64,000 nt of DNA from Batillaria attramentaria (Eukaryota; Mollusca; Gastropoda; Batillariidae), in assembly GCA_018292915.2 (NCBI GenBank), contig JACVVK020000322.1, positions 265,001-329,000 of the forward strand. The letters run 5' to 3'. Within the stretch, counting starts at the first letter, position 1; each line of letters starts with the position of its first letter. The notes under the pieces were generated by a model. The model searched no databases. It saw only the letters and a program-made list of their open reading frames with translations, and was not told where the DNA came from. The translations under genes were made by a program, and so were the position numbers. Positions 12,601-22,540 of the stretch are shown piece by piece.

Positions 12601-15544
12601 CAGACACTGGTGTTACATTTTCTTTGTTGCTGTTACACATTCACTGAGCACTAGATTCACAAACGAAAAATAATGATTGATATGTGACCCCCCACCACGA
12701 AATGAGTCGTCTTGTAACATGAACAAATAGCACAAGAAGACTCATTTCGTAGTGAAGGGTCACAATTATCGAAGCGGATAATATTGGCTGACTTACCTTT
12801 TCAGTCGTTAGTAAGTTGTCAAGATGTGTCTTCTGTCTGTTGTTCATCATGGTGAACGTGACTGTCAAGATTTGTTCATTGTTCCACAGACGATGACCAT
12901 GTCGTGTACCTGAATGTGCACGTACGCGGCAGAAATCAGTACATCAACGCCGTTTACATGTCGGTGAGTAGTTTACACATAGCGCTTCCCTGGCCGTCTA
13001 GACAAGTAGCGATAAATAATACAAGAATTTGAAGTCAAATGTACCGAGCTTTTCAAACGTGGTCATGAAAATCAAACATGGCGACTGCAAGGTTTCTTTG
13101 TCGATGATAGGCGTGAAACTGATAACCTTTTATACCCAATCGGTAACTGAAATGTCTACTGAGTGGTACACGTAATACAATACTCGGATCTTATTTCTTT
13201 CAATCATTCATTGTCTTTGTGACCTCTTTGTGGGGCTCCTCTCAGCTAACAAATTAAACTAAATTGTCTGATACTCTGACATAAGTTGGCGCATTTCTCT
13301 GTTTCTACCAGTCACTGAGAAAGCGACAAGGCCTGGTGCTGACACAACTTCCAATCCCAAACAAAACGCTCGTGGACTTCTGGCGGATGGTAGACGGATG
13401 TCATGTCAACACAATCGTCTCCATCGGATCGAAAAACGAGGCCGAGACAGTGAAGGTAATCGTTTACCGACACTCATTGCATTTGCTGGCATGGTGTATG
13501 GCTTAGGCAAAAAAATGTTGTTTCTGGTAACATGGCCCAAAAAAAAAAAGGGTAGGTAGGTAGGGGTTTTTTTTGCGTTTTTTACCCCCCCTCCCCCCTA
13601 AATACACACAAATATCCAAGAACAAAGAAACAGGGTATTAATAAGAAATGATGCTCTGTGAAACTGTATTTAATATTATAGCACACTATCTTACCATATT
13701 TCGTTATAATCTTGGGTTCGCGATGGCGCACGACTTCCCTGACGACAGGCGCATGAAAACCGAAACTGGTCGAGCTTGTATTTTTTTCCAGCAGCCAAAA
13801 CAATTTTAGGGTCGGGGGGAAAATAGGGTCGGTCGGGTTACCAGAAACAACAATATATATGTATATTTTTTGGGGGCCTTATCTCAGATTTTAAAATGCA
13901 TCTGTGGCCTTTCAAGGACAATTTCGAAGGCATGTGGGAGGACAGCGTCAGTTATTGTGATGATAATTCACTGGCAGTCTGATCTGATCTTGACATGACT
14001 GAAAATGTATGCGTCTTACCCGTTTATTCACAATCTGCTTCCCTGGCGCCTATTTTGTATTCACTTATTAATTAAGTTCTCTTGGATTGTGGCCAGGACT
14101 ACTGCTGTTTCTGGCCACCGCCCGCAGGAGAGTCGATCACCACAGGACCGTACCTCATCACGCCTGTGTTGTGCAGTGTTCTAAGCGACCACCTTGTCTC
14201 ACACACCCTCAAATTAACACATAAGGTTGGAAACTGCATTTAGGACTTTCACTACTGGTTTCAGTTAACTTGTACCTAAGCCTACGGAGTGTAAAGCCTC
14301 AGTTATCAAACCACCACCTCCTTCTGTGAAAAACGTCACCAGTCTGCATCAACGGGTACTGCAAACGTTTACACCACATCAGTCATCAATTTAGGCGAGA
14401 TCATGTTCGATTAGTCAGAGGGGTGAGGAGTCAGTGGTGGTAATGCAGGGTGTCGGGAGGGAGGGGTGGGGGGGGGGGGGGGCAGATACAAAAGAAATCA
14501 ATATTTTATTCAGTCATCATTATTATACCACCATCTACGTTTCTTTGTGTGTGTGTGTGTGTTTTTTCCAGACCGAGAACAAGGTGCGTGAATTCCAACT
14601 GCTAAACTACAAAGACTGGGCGGGTGAGCTGCCAGACGATATGTCGGGCCTGATCCAGCTTGTGGACACGGTCAAGGCAGAAGACGACGCTACCTCGCCC
14701 ATCGTCATACAGTGCATGTAAGGCCTATCCTTCACGTTTCACGACTAGAAGTTGTGGAACAGAAGTCATGGTTTTCTCGGCCCGAAGTACCGGTGTTGAA
14801 TCCACGGTAATGTTTGTCTGTCTCACCGGTTTTGATGTGTCTTCAACTCACTTTTGTTTATTAAAGTATTGTTTGATACTATCCCACATCGACATTTGTT
14901 ACGTGGCTGACGGCTCTCGGGCAAAGACCTGAACTGTTTTACAAAGAAAAAGTTACTTCCTGTTTCAAGCGTCGGGTTCACTTACATGGGCTCCTCTCTT
15001 TGTATCTATTCAGAATCTTGCTATCTTTCAGTGATGGTGCGGCGAGGAGTGGTTTGTTCTGCGCCATCTATGACATCATCAACCGCCTGACATACGATGA
15101 CGAGATTGACGTGTACATGACCGCGCGTTACGTGCAAAGCATCAGACCGCAAGCTGTGTCCACGGAGGTAAGATGATGCAACATTCGTAACAATTCTAAA
15201 ATCCTATAATGGGTCATTTTCGTTGTTGTCTGTAAATGTGAGGTCGTTGTTAACGTGTTGCTCTTGATGTTCGTGCCAAACTGCATTAAGATTCATTTAT
15301 TTATTCACTCATTGATGTGTCTGTACTAGGCCTTGTGAATCTATGGTCCGGCATTTGTAAATATGCATGTCCATGTGTGTCCTGTTAAAACAAATCCAAC
15401 AACGACAAAAAAACCCACTTTGTTTCCTATCTCCTAAGAGTTAAATTGCCTTTGTTACAGGCGCAGTACCGCTACCTGTACAAGGTGGCGCAGGAATACA
15501 TTAGCCATCTCAGCGTCTACCAGAATACAAACGTGCTCGCCTGA
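143..15544 (+). CDS. Gene 1: receptor-type protein tyrosine phosphatase with EGF-like ectodomain (5' end outside window)
   Basis: Spliced gene; 24 exons could be joined in one frame. The total is 3242 coding bases, which is two bases of a split codon plus 1080 codons including the stop, and this consistency is strong support for the boundaries. Order: six EGF-like exons (143-280, 670-804, 2558-2692, 3175-3312, 4009-4143, 4948-5091), a transmembrane exon (6678-6780), juxtamembrane exons (7553-7668, 7874-8409), eight exons of phosphatase D1 and its linker (8609-11868) and seven of D2 (12376-15544). The product should be a single-pass membrane receptor that removes phosphate from phosphotyrosine through D1, with the EGF-like region outside the cell. 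Ligand and substrate are unknown. The first exon starts in phase 1, so a signal peptide and more ectodomain must lie upstream of base 1. By analogy with gene 3, an F5/8C domain may also be there (inference). Confidence 0.93.
670..804 (+). CDS. Gene 1 EGF-like exon b
   Basis: 135 bases, phase 1-1, acceptor AG 668-669, donor GT 805. An eight-cysteine EGF-like module opening [11 protein letters not shown] and ending LPLCNT. It is of the same exon class as the neighbouring EGF exons. Confidence 0.87.
1120..2210 (+). mobile_element. LINE 3' fragment (RT C-terminal region) in gene 1 intron
   Basis: Codes [28 protein letters not shown] and [15 protein letters not shown], the region after the reverse-transcriptase palm of CR1/L2-like LINEs, then a frame-shifted [14 protein letters not shown] tail near 1515-1550. 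Microsatellites lie in the tail, and it ends with AATAAA and a (CAGT)n run at about 2175-2203. It is the same family as the minus-strand element at 48.2-50.4 kb. Dead copy: 5' truncated and frame-shifted. Confidence 0.75.
2440..2530 (+). mobile_element. LINE/SINE 3' end with (GATTT)n tail
   Basis: The sequence ...ACTGGACAGTAAAGATGATTTG followed by repeats of GATTT/GATTTGA up to 2527 looks like the 3' terminus of a non-LTR element. It ends about 30 bases before the EGF exon at 2558. Confidence 0.4.
2558..2692 (+). CDS. Gene 1 EGF-like exon c
   Basis: 135 bases, phase 1-1, acceptor AG 2556-2557, donor GT 2693 (gtgagg). An EGF-like module starting [11 protein letters not shown] with eight cysteines. 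The preceding 1.75-kb intron is largely LINE and microsatellite. Confidence 0.87.
3175..3312 (+). CDS. Gene 1 EGF-like exon d
   Basis: 138 bases, phase 1-1, acceptor AG 3173-3174, donor GT 3313 (gtaggc). An EGF-like module [11 protein letters not shown]...[11 protein letters not shown] with eight cysteines, most like exon b. Confidence 0.87.
3630..3870. repeat. Compound microsatellite (CA)n / (GT)n / (GA)n
   Basis: (CA)n from 3632 to 3698, GAGTTACATAAA, (CA)n 3713-3773, then GTATATATATGTAACTCTG, (GT)n to 3841 and (GA)n to 3869. The (CA) and (GT) blocks can pair, with a palindromic AGTTACATA-type core repeated as TATGTAACTC, so the whole 240 bases can form a hairpin. Confidence 0.9.
4009..4143 (+). 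CDS. Gene 1 EGF-like exon e
   Basis: 135 bases, phase 1-1, acceptor AG 4007-4008. Two donor-like GTAAG sites lie 6 bases apart (4138 and 4144). The one at 4144 was chosen because it keeps the last cysteine of the module and gives the usual 135-base length. Using the upstream site would remove two codons and keep the frame, so both may work. Confidence 0.83.
4424..4850 (+). mobile_element. tRNA-derived SINE
   Basis: Starts with GTAGTGTAGTGGTTAGCAC, which fits the pol III A-box region of a tRNA-like head. A degenerate B-box-like GGAAGTCCCAGCC follows, then a body ending in CATAATAAAAG and A/C-rich sequence. It lies between EGF exons e and f of gene 1. Confidence 0.6.
4948..5091 (+). CDS. Gene 1 EGF-like exon f (membrane-proximal)
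   Basis: 144 bases, phase 1-1, donor GTGAGT at 5092. The acceptor is AG 4946-4947 after a T-rich run and five A's, weaker than its neighbours. Reads [11 protein letters not shown]...GHCGGNGSC...[10 protein letters not shown] and joins in frame to the transmembrane exon at 6678. It is the last ectodomain module before the membrane. Confidence 0.8.
5487..6490. repeat. 550-bp tandem satellite, two units
   Basis: Unit one is 5487-6036. Unit two starts at 6037 with the same GTCTGCTAGTACTGGAGAC and is almost identical until it breaks into a (TA)n run at about 6484-6600. The block begins next to (TA)n at 5465-5486. The short minus-strand reading frames in it are not conserved as protein. It lies just upstream of the transmembrane exon. 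Confidence 0.85.
6484..6602. repeat. (TA)n microsatellite
   Basis: Interrupted (TA)n run that breaks the second satellite unit; about 75 bases before the transmembrane exon acceptor. Confidence 0.95.
6678..6780 (+). CDS. Gene 1 transmembrane exon
   Basis: 103 bases, enters in phase 1 and leaves in phase 2; acceptor TTCCCCAG ending 6677, donor GTAAGT 6781. Encodes a short stalk ([10 protein letters not shown]) and then about 24 hydrophobic residues ([20 protein letters not shown]...), followed by Arg, which continues as RRR in the next exon: a stop-transfer signal with the C terminus in the cytosol. The region just upstream is a (TA)n run and a satellite copy, so this exon sits next to unstable DNA. 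Confidence 0.9.
7553..7668 (+). CDS. Gene 1 cytoplasmic juxtamembrane exon 1
   Basis: Starts after AG 7551-7552 with the basic stop-transfer residues [10 protein letters not shown], then an acidic and polar stretch ([11 protein letters not shown]). Two donors fit the frame equally well: GT 7669 (exon end 7668) and GT 7792 (exon end 7791, 41 more codons). Both leave phase 1 and join the exon at 7874, so the juxtamembrane length may vary by alternative 5' splicing. No domain recognised. Confidence 0.72.
7874..8409 (+). CDS. Gene 1 cytoplasmic juxtamembrane exon 2, Pro- and Tyr-rich
   Basis: 536 bases in one exon, acceptor AG 7872-7873, donor GT 8410. About 178 residues, rich in Pro, Gly and Lys in the middle ([16 protein letters not shown]), with an acidic tyrosine cluster near the end ([17 protein letters not shown]). 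Tyrosines in YGNT, YGNI and YENV fit the pYxN consensus known for Grb2-type SH2 domains; binding is inference. PxxP-like segments could bind SH3 domains. The end ([21 protein letters not shown]) leads into the first helix of D1. Confidence 0.88.
8609..11868 (+). CDS. Gene 1 phosphatase domain D1 and linker (8 exons), catalytically complete
   Basis: Exons: 8609-8696, 9061-9137, 9385-9421, 10098-10195, 10378-10506, 10666-10805, 11173-11308, 11725-11868. Classical PTP motifs appear in order: a KNRF substrate loop (usually KNRY), [16 protein letters not shown], the WPDHGVP loop with the general-acid Asp, and the signature [10 protein letters not shown] with the nucleophile Cys and phosphate-binding Arg, split across the junction of the 10666 and 11173 exons. 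The Q-loop region follows as [15 protein letters not shown]1 should therefore hydrolyse phosphotyrosine. The intron after 9137 has a GC donor (AAG|gcaagt). The last exon carries the D1 end and the D1-D2 linker. Confidence 0.94.
9529..9730 (+). mobile_element. tRNA-derived SINE in phosphatase D1 intron
   Basis: The head has TAGCCGAGCTGGTAGAGCAG (A box) and GGGTTCGATTTC (B box) at about 9540-9597, then a short body and a poly-C tract. It is related to the minus-strand copy at 45645-45800. It is not a functional tRNA gene, because the stems do not close. Confidence 0.62.
12376..15544 (+). CDS. Gene 1 phosphatase-like domain D2 and C terminus (7 exons), probably inactive
   Basis: Exons: 12376-12475, 12890-12963, 13312-13455, 14097-14225, 14572-14717, 15032-15167, 15461-15544. 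The fold is recognisable ([37 protein letters not shown]). The WPD loop is replaced by DWAGELPDD, so the general-acid Asp position is lost. The signature reads QCIDGAARSG: Cys and Arg of CX5R are kept, but the usual His is Gln. This matches the common situation in tandem receptor PTPs, where D2 is a regulatory pseudophosphatase. The stop TGA is at 15542-15544 after ...QNTNVLA. Confidence 0.9.
12683..12764. other. 82-base hairpin in gene 1 intron
   Basis: Left arm 12683-12715 and right arm 12732-12764 are reverse complements over 33 bases with about four mismatches, around a 16-base loop. It lies in the intron between D2 exons 12376-12475 and 12890-12963. It has the size of a microRNA precursor or a small fold-back element. 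Confidence 0.6.
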
Positions 15545-17514
15545 TTCACAACCTCGCTCCAGTGCGCAACTGGAAGTGACCCGAACTGACTAGGCATGTT
15601 AATAATTATTAGTCATAAATTAAAGCTAGCCGCACGTCTCAACTCTACGAATCAGTCGCTTCATTCCTTGAATGTACATCGCTTCTAAGTGCAAAAAATC
15701 AACACTTTTCATCCTTCATATTTTTTGCTTTGTACCCTGACTGGAATGTGACCCTGTTGATAATACATATGAGTGTTTTGTTTCGAGGAGCAAGGAAGCA
15801 AAGCTTTTCTTCTGTGGAGTGAAACGTTTATAGAAGAGGTTTTTTGTGGTACAGGGATCTCGATGAGGTATTTCAGCGGCCCATGTTGAAGACTTCAAGA
15901 GTTTATATCTGACAATTCCAACCCGCACTACGGAAAATAGAATTATTTGTCAAGGATTTTACTCGTCGCAGTCGCATTAGTGAATACTTACTGTATCTCG
16001 CGCAATATTTCTGTCTGTGTGTTACAAAAATTATTCGCACGCAGTTCATTGTGTACATTTCTTGGTTTTATTTAAATCCATTCTTCGCGTGCAACAGCAT
16101 TGTTTACAGTGTTCTCGCTTGAAAAGGGATGAGGTGAGGCGGTAAAACTCACATTGCTGAGATGTACAGAAGGCACATAGTTTTTCTCTGTGTGGTAAAC
16201 AGAGAGAGAGAGAGAGAGCTCACTGGCTCAGTACAAAAGTGAAAGACTTTTATAGGTACACATCGACCAGTAACAAACCAAAGCAAATTGTGTACTATTT
16301 AGACTGAATTTAAAACTACTAATTCCTTATGGCGTATTAGTTTCATATGCACACATATTGATAAAAGGTAAAGTGTTATGTAACGTTCCATAGAGGAAAA
16401 CAAAACCCAAACAAACCACCACCACCAACAAGACCCAAAACACAACAACATGACGCTTCTTTGGTCAATGGAAGCGTAAGTTATACATCACTGACAACAA
16501 GAAGGAAACTGGGCAAAGTGGACTAAACATGCCTCATTTATGAAATAATAGTTGTAGCTTCATTTGAATCAGTTTAATGAATATCCTGAGCACTCAATTT
16601 CTGTGTGTACCATGAAACACACCTGCACTTTTACATACAGTACAGATTCTGTGTACATATGCTTATTTCGTTCACCTAAGTTATCTTTATTAAGCTAACC
16701 ATGTTATTGTTTCTAAGCTGCTGCATTTGATTAGGCCTAGTATTTTTGACAATATGAGAACTGGTGGTGGATATATTCACTCATAATGCATGCATCACCA
16801 AATGTCTTATTGAAACTATTCATGTATATGCTATACTATTTTGTGAAAAGGCTGTGGGGAGAAATTTGCTGGAAGCTTTTAAACACTATTCGAGAGATGG
16901 TCCATAAGTTGTGGTGGTGGTGGTGGTGATAGCTTATCTATTTATTCTAACACTGGTAACAGTAACGCTTCTCGTAACATGGTCCTTACCTTCCCGTCAC
17001 ACAGCTAATTAAGTTATGTAAGTGAGAGAGACAGACTTATAGATGAATATGCATGAATTCCCCCCCCTCCCCCCCCCCCCCCCCAAAAAAAAAAAAGCAT
17101 GAGCCAATTAGCTGGTACAAAATGGGTATTTTACAGGTTTCTAGGTAATCTTTATAACAGTCTTCATTACTATTAGCTGTATATATAACCTGTCATGAAA
17201 TTCAGCTTGAATAGTATACTGTCTCAGGTTATGTTTTGCCTGATATTATTCACAATGTTTGCTTGTACAATGTCGTAGAATGTTGCATAAAAATCGTAAA
17301 CCTATGAGTATTCTCACCTCCTTTTCCAGTTTGTTGTATCTTTTCAGCAATTCCTGTCTTGCCATTTTACTGGTACTGAGCTGTGCCGGTAAAAATCAGA
17401 ACTGGCACATGTATAACACTGTTATAAAAATTACACTCTTGATAAACATTGCACAATATTTATCTGAAGCTTCCTGCTGCAGTATTCCAAGGTGCTTTTA
17501 TCATTACCTAGATT

Positions 17515-17645
17515 TTCTTAGTTGTGTATCCCGGCTGGGGGCCAAATATTTGTACTGGCCTTTTTCTCGTTGCCCCGTCTTTGCTATCACCCTTACGTGG
17601 TGGAAAAGGACGTTAAACTCCCAAACGCCCACCCACCCTCTTAGT
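17515..17645 (+). mobile_element. SINE body/tail
   Basis: CCCGGCTGGGGGCCAAATAT, then GCCCCGTCTTTGCTATCACCC and GTGGTGGAAAAGGACGTTAAAC with a CCCAAACGCCCACCC tail. The same motif string recurs near 30050-30110, 31285-31375, 34672-34795, 54525-54610 and 58890-58945, and inverted at 45645-45800. Confidence 0.55.
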
Positions 17646-17930
17646 TGTGTAGATCTTATGTTGGAATATGCATATGGAATATAAAATATACATGATGATC
17701 CTGTGAAATGTGCCATTTCAACTTCCAGAAAAGCTGATTTTCTTGGGTAATTTCTACTTGCTTAATGCTTCAATAAATTTCAAAGGTTCATCCTCTTTCT
17801 TGTTTGTTATGCTTTCTTATGAAGAGAATTTACATTCACCAGCTTTACTGCTGTCTGCTTTATTTATGTTTGGCAGTTCACAGTTTTAACTGATTCAAAC
17901 TATCTAAACAAACAAACAAACAAAAGCCGC

Positions 17931-17939
17931 CCCCCCCCC

Positions 17940-18010
<71 letters not shown>
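17931..18010. repeat. Poly-C and (CA)n
   Basis: C-run of about 15 followed by (CA)n of about 33 units. Confidence 0.95.
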
Positions 18011-18012
<2 letters not shown>

Positions 18013-18419
18013 GGAGGGGGAAAACAAGAAGTAAGTATATGTTTATATGGTAATTGTAAGTTACGGGGTGTTGAAATAAAAGAAATTTATATTAAAAAAA
18101 AATTTTGGCAGGCACAGATATCACTTCTTGGGCCTTGCATCTGCTCGATGTGATTTCCCTCATATGTGATGGTCCGTGCGAATATTTAAAAGTACAACTA
18201 CATTTTATTTTCATTTCATTTTGGTATAGCGATTGGTGGAGAGCCGTGGGGTAGCCCTGGATGTACCGCCAAGGGCAAGGACGTCGATATCTTTGTAAAC
18301 AAAGGCGACACCCATGTAAATAATTCCAAGGTGTGTGACTGTCACGTAATATCAACATGCAGGAACGCAGCACAGATGTTTGTCGGTCTCATCCCCGAAA
18401 ACCAACCTGTAATAATATA

Positions 18420-19400
18420 TTATCCCTCGAGGGGCAATTAAAGCCAACCATACTGGTAGTACTAATGCAATATTGCATTTTGACTTTACAGAATTGGGTA
18501 CTGACTACAGTCTATCAAGTGATACAAGCAGTAAAATGACTGGGCACTTGAGCTGTTACAGTACTGAATCACTGCTGGTGGCTGTTAAAGCAGCTAGGTC
18601 TAAAGGTGTAGTTTTTAACCGATTACACTATCACATGCAGTAGAATCAAAATCCAGAACAGCTAACATAGCATAAAAACCCTACACTTTATATCAGTGCG
18701 GGAAGCTGCTCCCTTAAGAAAGATGTTTAGCACAGGCCATAGCCGCATTCAAAGGCTGCTAGGGACCACTGAAATTTATGAAAGCATGTAGTGCATGCTG
18801 ATGCCTTGCTTGCATCTGTCTGCGAAGCTGAGCTGCTGATATAAGAGAAAAAAACTATTTTCCTTCCAGTAGTGTCGGCAGATTTGACCAAATTTTGCCG
18901 TCAAAGGAAATCTTAGAGCAGCTCGACCAGCTGAGTGAGCTTGTTGTTGTTGTTGTTGTTGTTTTTTGTTTGTTATTTTGTTATCGTTTTTTTTATTCTA
19001 CAGGCTGCCATCGAATACAAAGGCTACATCAGTGATTGAAACCATTCACTGAGAACATGCAAAGAGTCATGTTTCCTCGTTTGCGCTTGTTTCCACCACA
19101 GAAAAGCGGTTTTAATTTCGTTAACTTAACCTACCATCGAATACAAACACTGTCAGCATTCACTGACAATTTCCTGTTTCCTGGTGAATAGGCCTAAACA
19201 TAATACGGGAAGCGACACCATTTATAATGTATAATGAATTTCTAGTTTTGTCTGCCATGAATATGACTTCCTCTTGTAACTGTATCAACTATTGAAATAT
19301 GGTATGAACATGGTGGACCGGTGGATTTGGAATACTGGAATCTGGTTAGGTTGGGTTACGTCTCTGTCACAAGAATTGATTCCAAAACAGACCTGTTGAG
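18420..19400. repeat. Duplicated block B, copy 1
   Basis: Starts TATCCCTCGAGGGGCAATTA, the inverse of a typical LINE/SINE 3' end. It continues through GAAAGATGTTTAGCACAGGCC and a TGTTCCATAG/CTACAGGCTGCC-like stretch to about 19400. It matches 39975-40940 over its length with many gaps. First 160 bases also at 21303 and 24283. Confidence 0.65.
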
Positions 19401-19861
19401 CGGGTTGTGGGGGACAGAGACAGGCTAGCCGAGGTGACTTTAGGGGTTTTTATGTATCTTAGGGATTCAAAGACTGACGAAGCCCTGAGTACACTCTGTG
19501 CCATTCACGGATACATGTATACCTATGAGGACCCTGGCTTAGTCTTTGTAGTGGTGTTCTAGGTTTCTTTCAACAATCTGTGTAGTGCAAGTAGGAATCC
19601 AAGTGTCCAAGATGTCGTCCACGTCAAGTTTCAGTCTAAAAAAGATAATCACTAGCGCAGTTCGAGAAGAAATGATTAGGGGAAGTAAGGTACGGCAACA
19701 AACGTGATAATGGGCGATGTTTCCTTGGCGGGTGCTGCTGTTATTACGCATTTTCCTTGTGTGTGGGGCCTGCCTGACACGATCGGAGGTGGCTGAACAC
19801 TGGTGGTGTTCTATTGGTCTTTTATGTATCTAATCATGTTATTATGGAACTGTTACCTTCT

Positions 19862-20250
19862 GCCTGTTTTTGTTACGTCTTGCTTCTTCTTTCTTTCTTT
19901 GTTTGTGTTTTTGTTACGTCTTGCTTCTTCTTTCTTTGTTTGTGTTTTTGTTACGTCTTGCTTCTTCTTTCTTTGTTTGTGTTTTTGTTACGTCTTGCTT
20001 CTTCTTTCTTTCTTTGTTTGTGTTTTTGTTACGTCTTGCTTCTTCTTTCTTTGTTTGTGTTTTTGTTACGTCTTGCTTCTTCTTTCTTTGTTTGTGTTTT
20101 TGTTACGTCTTGCTTCTTCTTTCTTTGTTTGTGTTTTTGTTACGTCTTGCTTCTTCTTTCTTTGTTTGTGTTTTTGTTACGTCTTGCTTCTTCTTTCTTT
20201 GTTTGTGTTTTTGTTACGTCTTGCTTCTTCTTTCTTTGTTTGTGTTTTTC
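19862..20250. repeat. 37-bp minisatellite
   Basis: About ten units of TTACGTCTTGCTTCTTC followed by TTTCTTTGTTTGTGTTTTTG, period 37, with two units of 41 caused by an extra TTTC. Units start at 19873, 19914, 19951, 19988, 20029, 20066, 20103, 20140, 20177 and 20214. Because 37 is not a multiple of three and the unit has no stop, all three + frames are open, which makes false ORFs. Confidence 0.9.
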
Positions 20251-20298
20251 TGTGGAAACATACATTTTTGAAATATTTGTTTCTAATCAAAGTTCTAA

Positions 20299-20520
20299 TT
20301 AACTCTATCAAGCTAATACAGATGATGTAACAGGCTGGGTTCAAATCACGTATCTGGTAGTTAACAGTCGTATAATTCTATGACAGCCCTTAACTTTAGA
20401 TACTTTATTCTGAATTTTTTTTTAGTCTAACATTACAGGATAAAACTTGCAAATGTAAATAAAGATATACCGTAAATATATACATAATTATAACTGAACT
20501 ATTCAGACTCTTCTTGTGCA

Positions 20521-20596
<76 letters not shown>

Positions 20597-21465
20597 AGAC
20601 TGTGATTTCCTAGTGTCAATTGCGTACAGTAAAGAGTACAGCGTGTAGTACCTTGAACAGCAGAATAGCTTAGTACACCACAGGAAGGAGTAAACATGGT
20701 GATGTGGTGAGAAGCAGAACATTGTACAGTACAGTAGAGTTGCTGTGTGTCACGTAACAGCTGTGTAGGACAGAATAACATACGATAAAGTAAACTAAAG
20801 TAGAGCCGATCTGTGTGGCATTAAATCCGCCATAGCAGCATTGTTCGGGCGACCCTTCCGTTTTACAAGAATTTCCTTTGGGGGCGGCCCGAGCAGCCGG
20901 ATTTGAGTCAGAGCAGGTCAAAGCGACCCAGGCAACCAGTTTTAGAAAAGGCTAGGATACACGAAAGCCACTTTAGGTGAACTGCTTAAACACGTCATCC
21001 TTTCATTCCCTTCCGAGTCCTCAGTCACCTCTCCAGCTAACACTTCAAAATTGAAATAAACATTTTACTGAAGACTGACACTCTCTATTTTAGAGAGCGA
21101 AAAAAGCAACGCAGTGCATGCTTACAGGTGTCAGATCATTTTCACTTGTAACACCAAAATCGGCAAAACATCCGGATATTAACCTGACAATACAGGTAAG
21201 CGTACCCTGTTAAAAACAACAACAACATCAACAACAAAACCAAACCAAAACAACAACAACAACAACAACAACAAATTCACACACACACAAAAAAACAGAA
21301 CAACAACTTTATTTATCCCTCGAGGGGCAATTAAAGCCAACCATACTGGTAGTACCAATGCAGTACTGCATTTTGACTTTACAGAACTGGGTACTGACTA
21401 CAGTTTATCAAGTGATGTGAGTAGCAAAATGACTGGATACTTGACCTGTTACATTACTCAAGCGG
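20299..21465. repeat. Duplicated block A copy 1 plus start of B
   Basis: From AACTCTATCAAGCTAATACAG to about 21190, then an (AAC)n tract and the first 160 bases of block B (21303-21465). It is closely matched by 23219-24432. It includes a (GT)n(GA)n microsatellite at 20524-20600. No coding frame conserved. Confidence 0.75.
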
Positions 21466-21489
21466 CTGCGGATGTGGCGGTAGTGGTGG

Positions 21490-22540
21490 TGCTGGTAGGG
21501 ATGGCCAGATCTGTTCAGACAAACTAGTTATTAATACCGGTACACCCCAGGGGTGTGTTCTTTCACCTACCCTGTTCACCCTGTACACCAATGATTGTAG
21601 AACGTCCAGCCCCCAAAACCTCCTCATCAAATTCTCTGATGACTCAGCACTTATTGGACTTATCCTCAATGATGATGAGACATCCTACAGGAGAGAAATT
21701 ACCTCCTTAGAAGAATGGTGCTGTAATAACCACCTGGACCTGAATGTGGGAAAGACGAAAGAAATAGTCTGTGACTTTAGGAAGAGCAAACCTCCAACAA
21801 ACCCAGTAGTGATTAACGGGGAAAATGTTGAGGTTGTGGAAGAGTACAAATATCTGGGAACCAAAATCTCAGCCAGTCTGACATGGTCAGCTCATGTAGA
21901 AGCAGTGGTGAAAAAATGCCACTCAAGACTGTTTTTCCTGCGGAAACTGAATCAGTTTAAGGTTAGTCGGACCATACTGTCCATGTTCTACAGAGCCAGC
22001 ATAGAAAGCATTCTGACATTCGGCTTCTGTGCTTGGTACCCATCATGCAATGTAGATGATCTTCACAAAGTTGAGAAGGTAGTCACACAGGCAGAGCAAA
22101 TAACTGGTTTAGAACTAGCCAGCGTGGAATATCTCTTTGCTACCCGCTCATATAAAAAGGTAATGAGAATTGTGGGAGACATCACCCACCCACTGAATGG
22201 GTGTTTTGAGATGCTACCTTCGGGGAGAAGGTGGAGATGTATCAAAACGAAAACAGAACGTTTTAGGAAATCATTCATTCCATCCTCTGTCATTGCCCTA
22301 AATGATTGCCTTAGTCAGGATTAAAGTGTAATGAAAAATGATAGACTGGTGTGGAAGCACTCCAGTTAAACTCTTTACTTACCGGGTAATAGTATCAATG
22401 ACTGAGTGTGTGAATGTGTATATGCATTTATATGGTATGTTTGTGTATATCAAGTGTGTTTTATCAAGAGGAGCAAAGCAAATTCTTCTTAATTGTAACT
22501 AAGAAGCAAGAAATATATCTTATCTTATCTTATCTTACTT
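21490..22540 (+). mobile_element. LINE reverse transcriptase fragment (CR1/L2-like) with (TTATC)n tail
   Basis: Open frame 21503-22324. Palm motifs GTPQGCVLSPTLFTLYTND and FSDDSALIGL (the YxDD box as FSDD), then EEWCCNNHLDLN, KYLGTKISASLTW, SRLFFLRKLNQF, IESILTFGFCAWY and LPSGRRWRC, stop at 22322-22324. A 3' UTR and a short (TTATC)n tail follow (about 22510-22537). 5' truncated before the first RT blocks but with an intact 3' half; it inserts into the truncated block B. Confidence 0.85.

Larger units (their letters stand above)
15545..18110 (+). other. Gene 1 3' flank, presumed 3' UTR and downstream DNA
   Basis: No coding exon seen. Possible poly(A) signals: ATTAAA near 15618, AATAAA at 17772-17777 and AATAAA at 18075-18080; I cannot tell which is used. 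It holds a SINE-like tail near 17520-17640, poly-C runs near 17060 and 17931, and a (CA)n run at 17944-18010. Confidence 0.4.

Noticed and set aside
19862..20250. CRISPR-like array
   Set aside because: Repeats are directly adjacent with no unique spacers, and the DNA is eukaryotic.
19803..20330. Three overlapping hydrophobic ORFs of 133-175 codons
   Set aside because: They arise from the 37-bp minisatellite, which has no stops in any forward frame; no family resemblance and no splice context.
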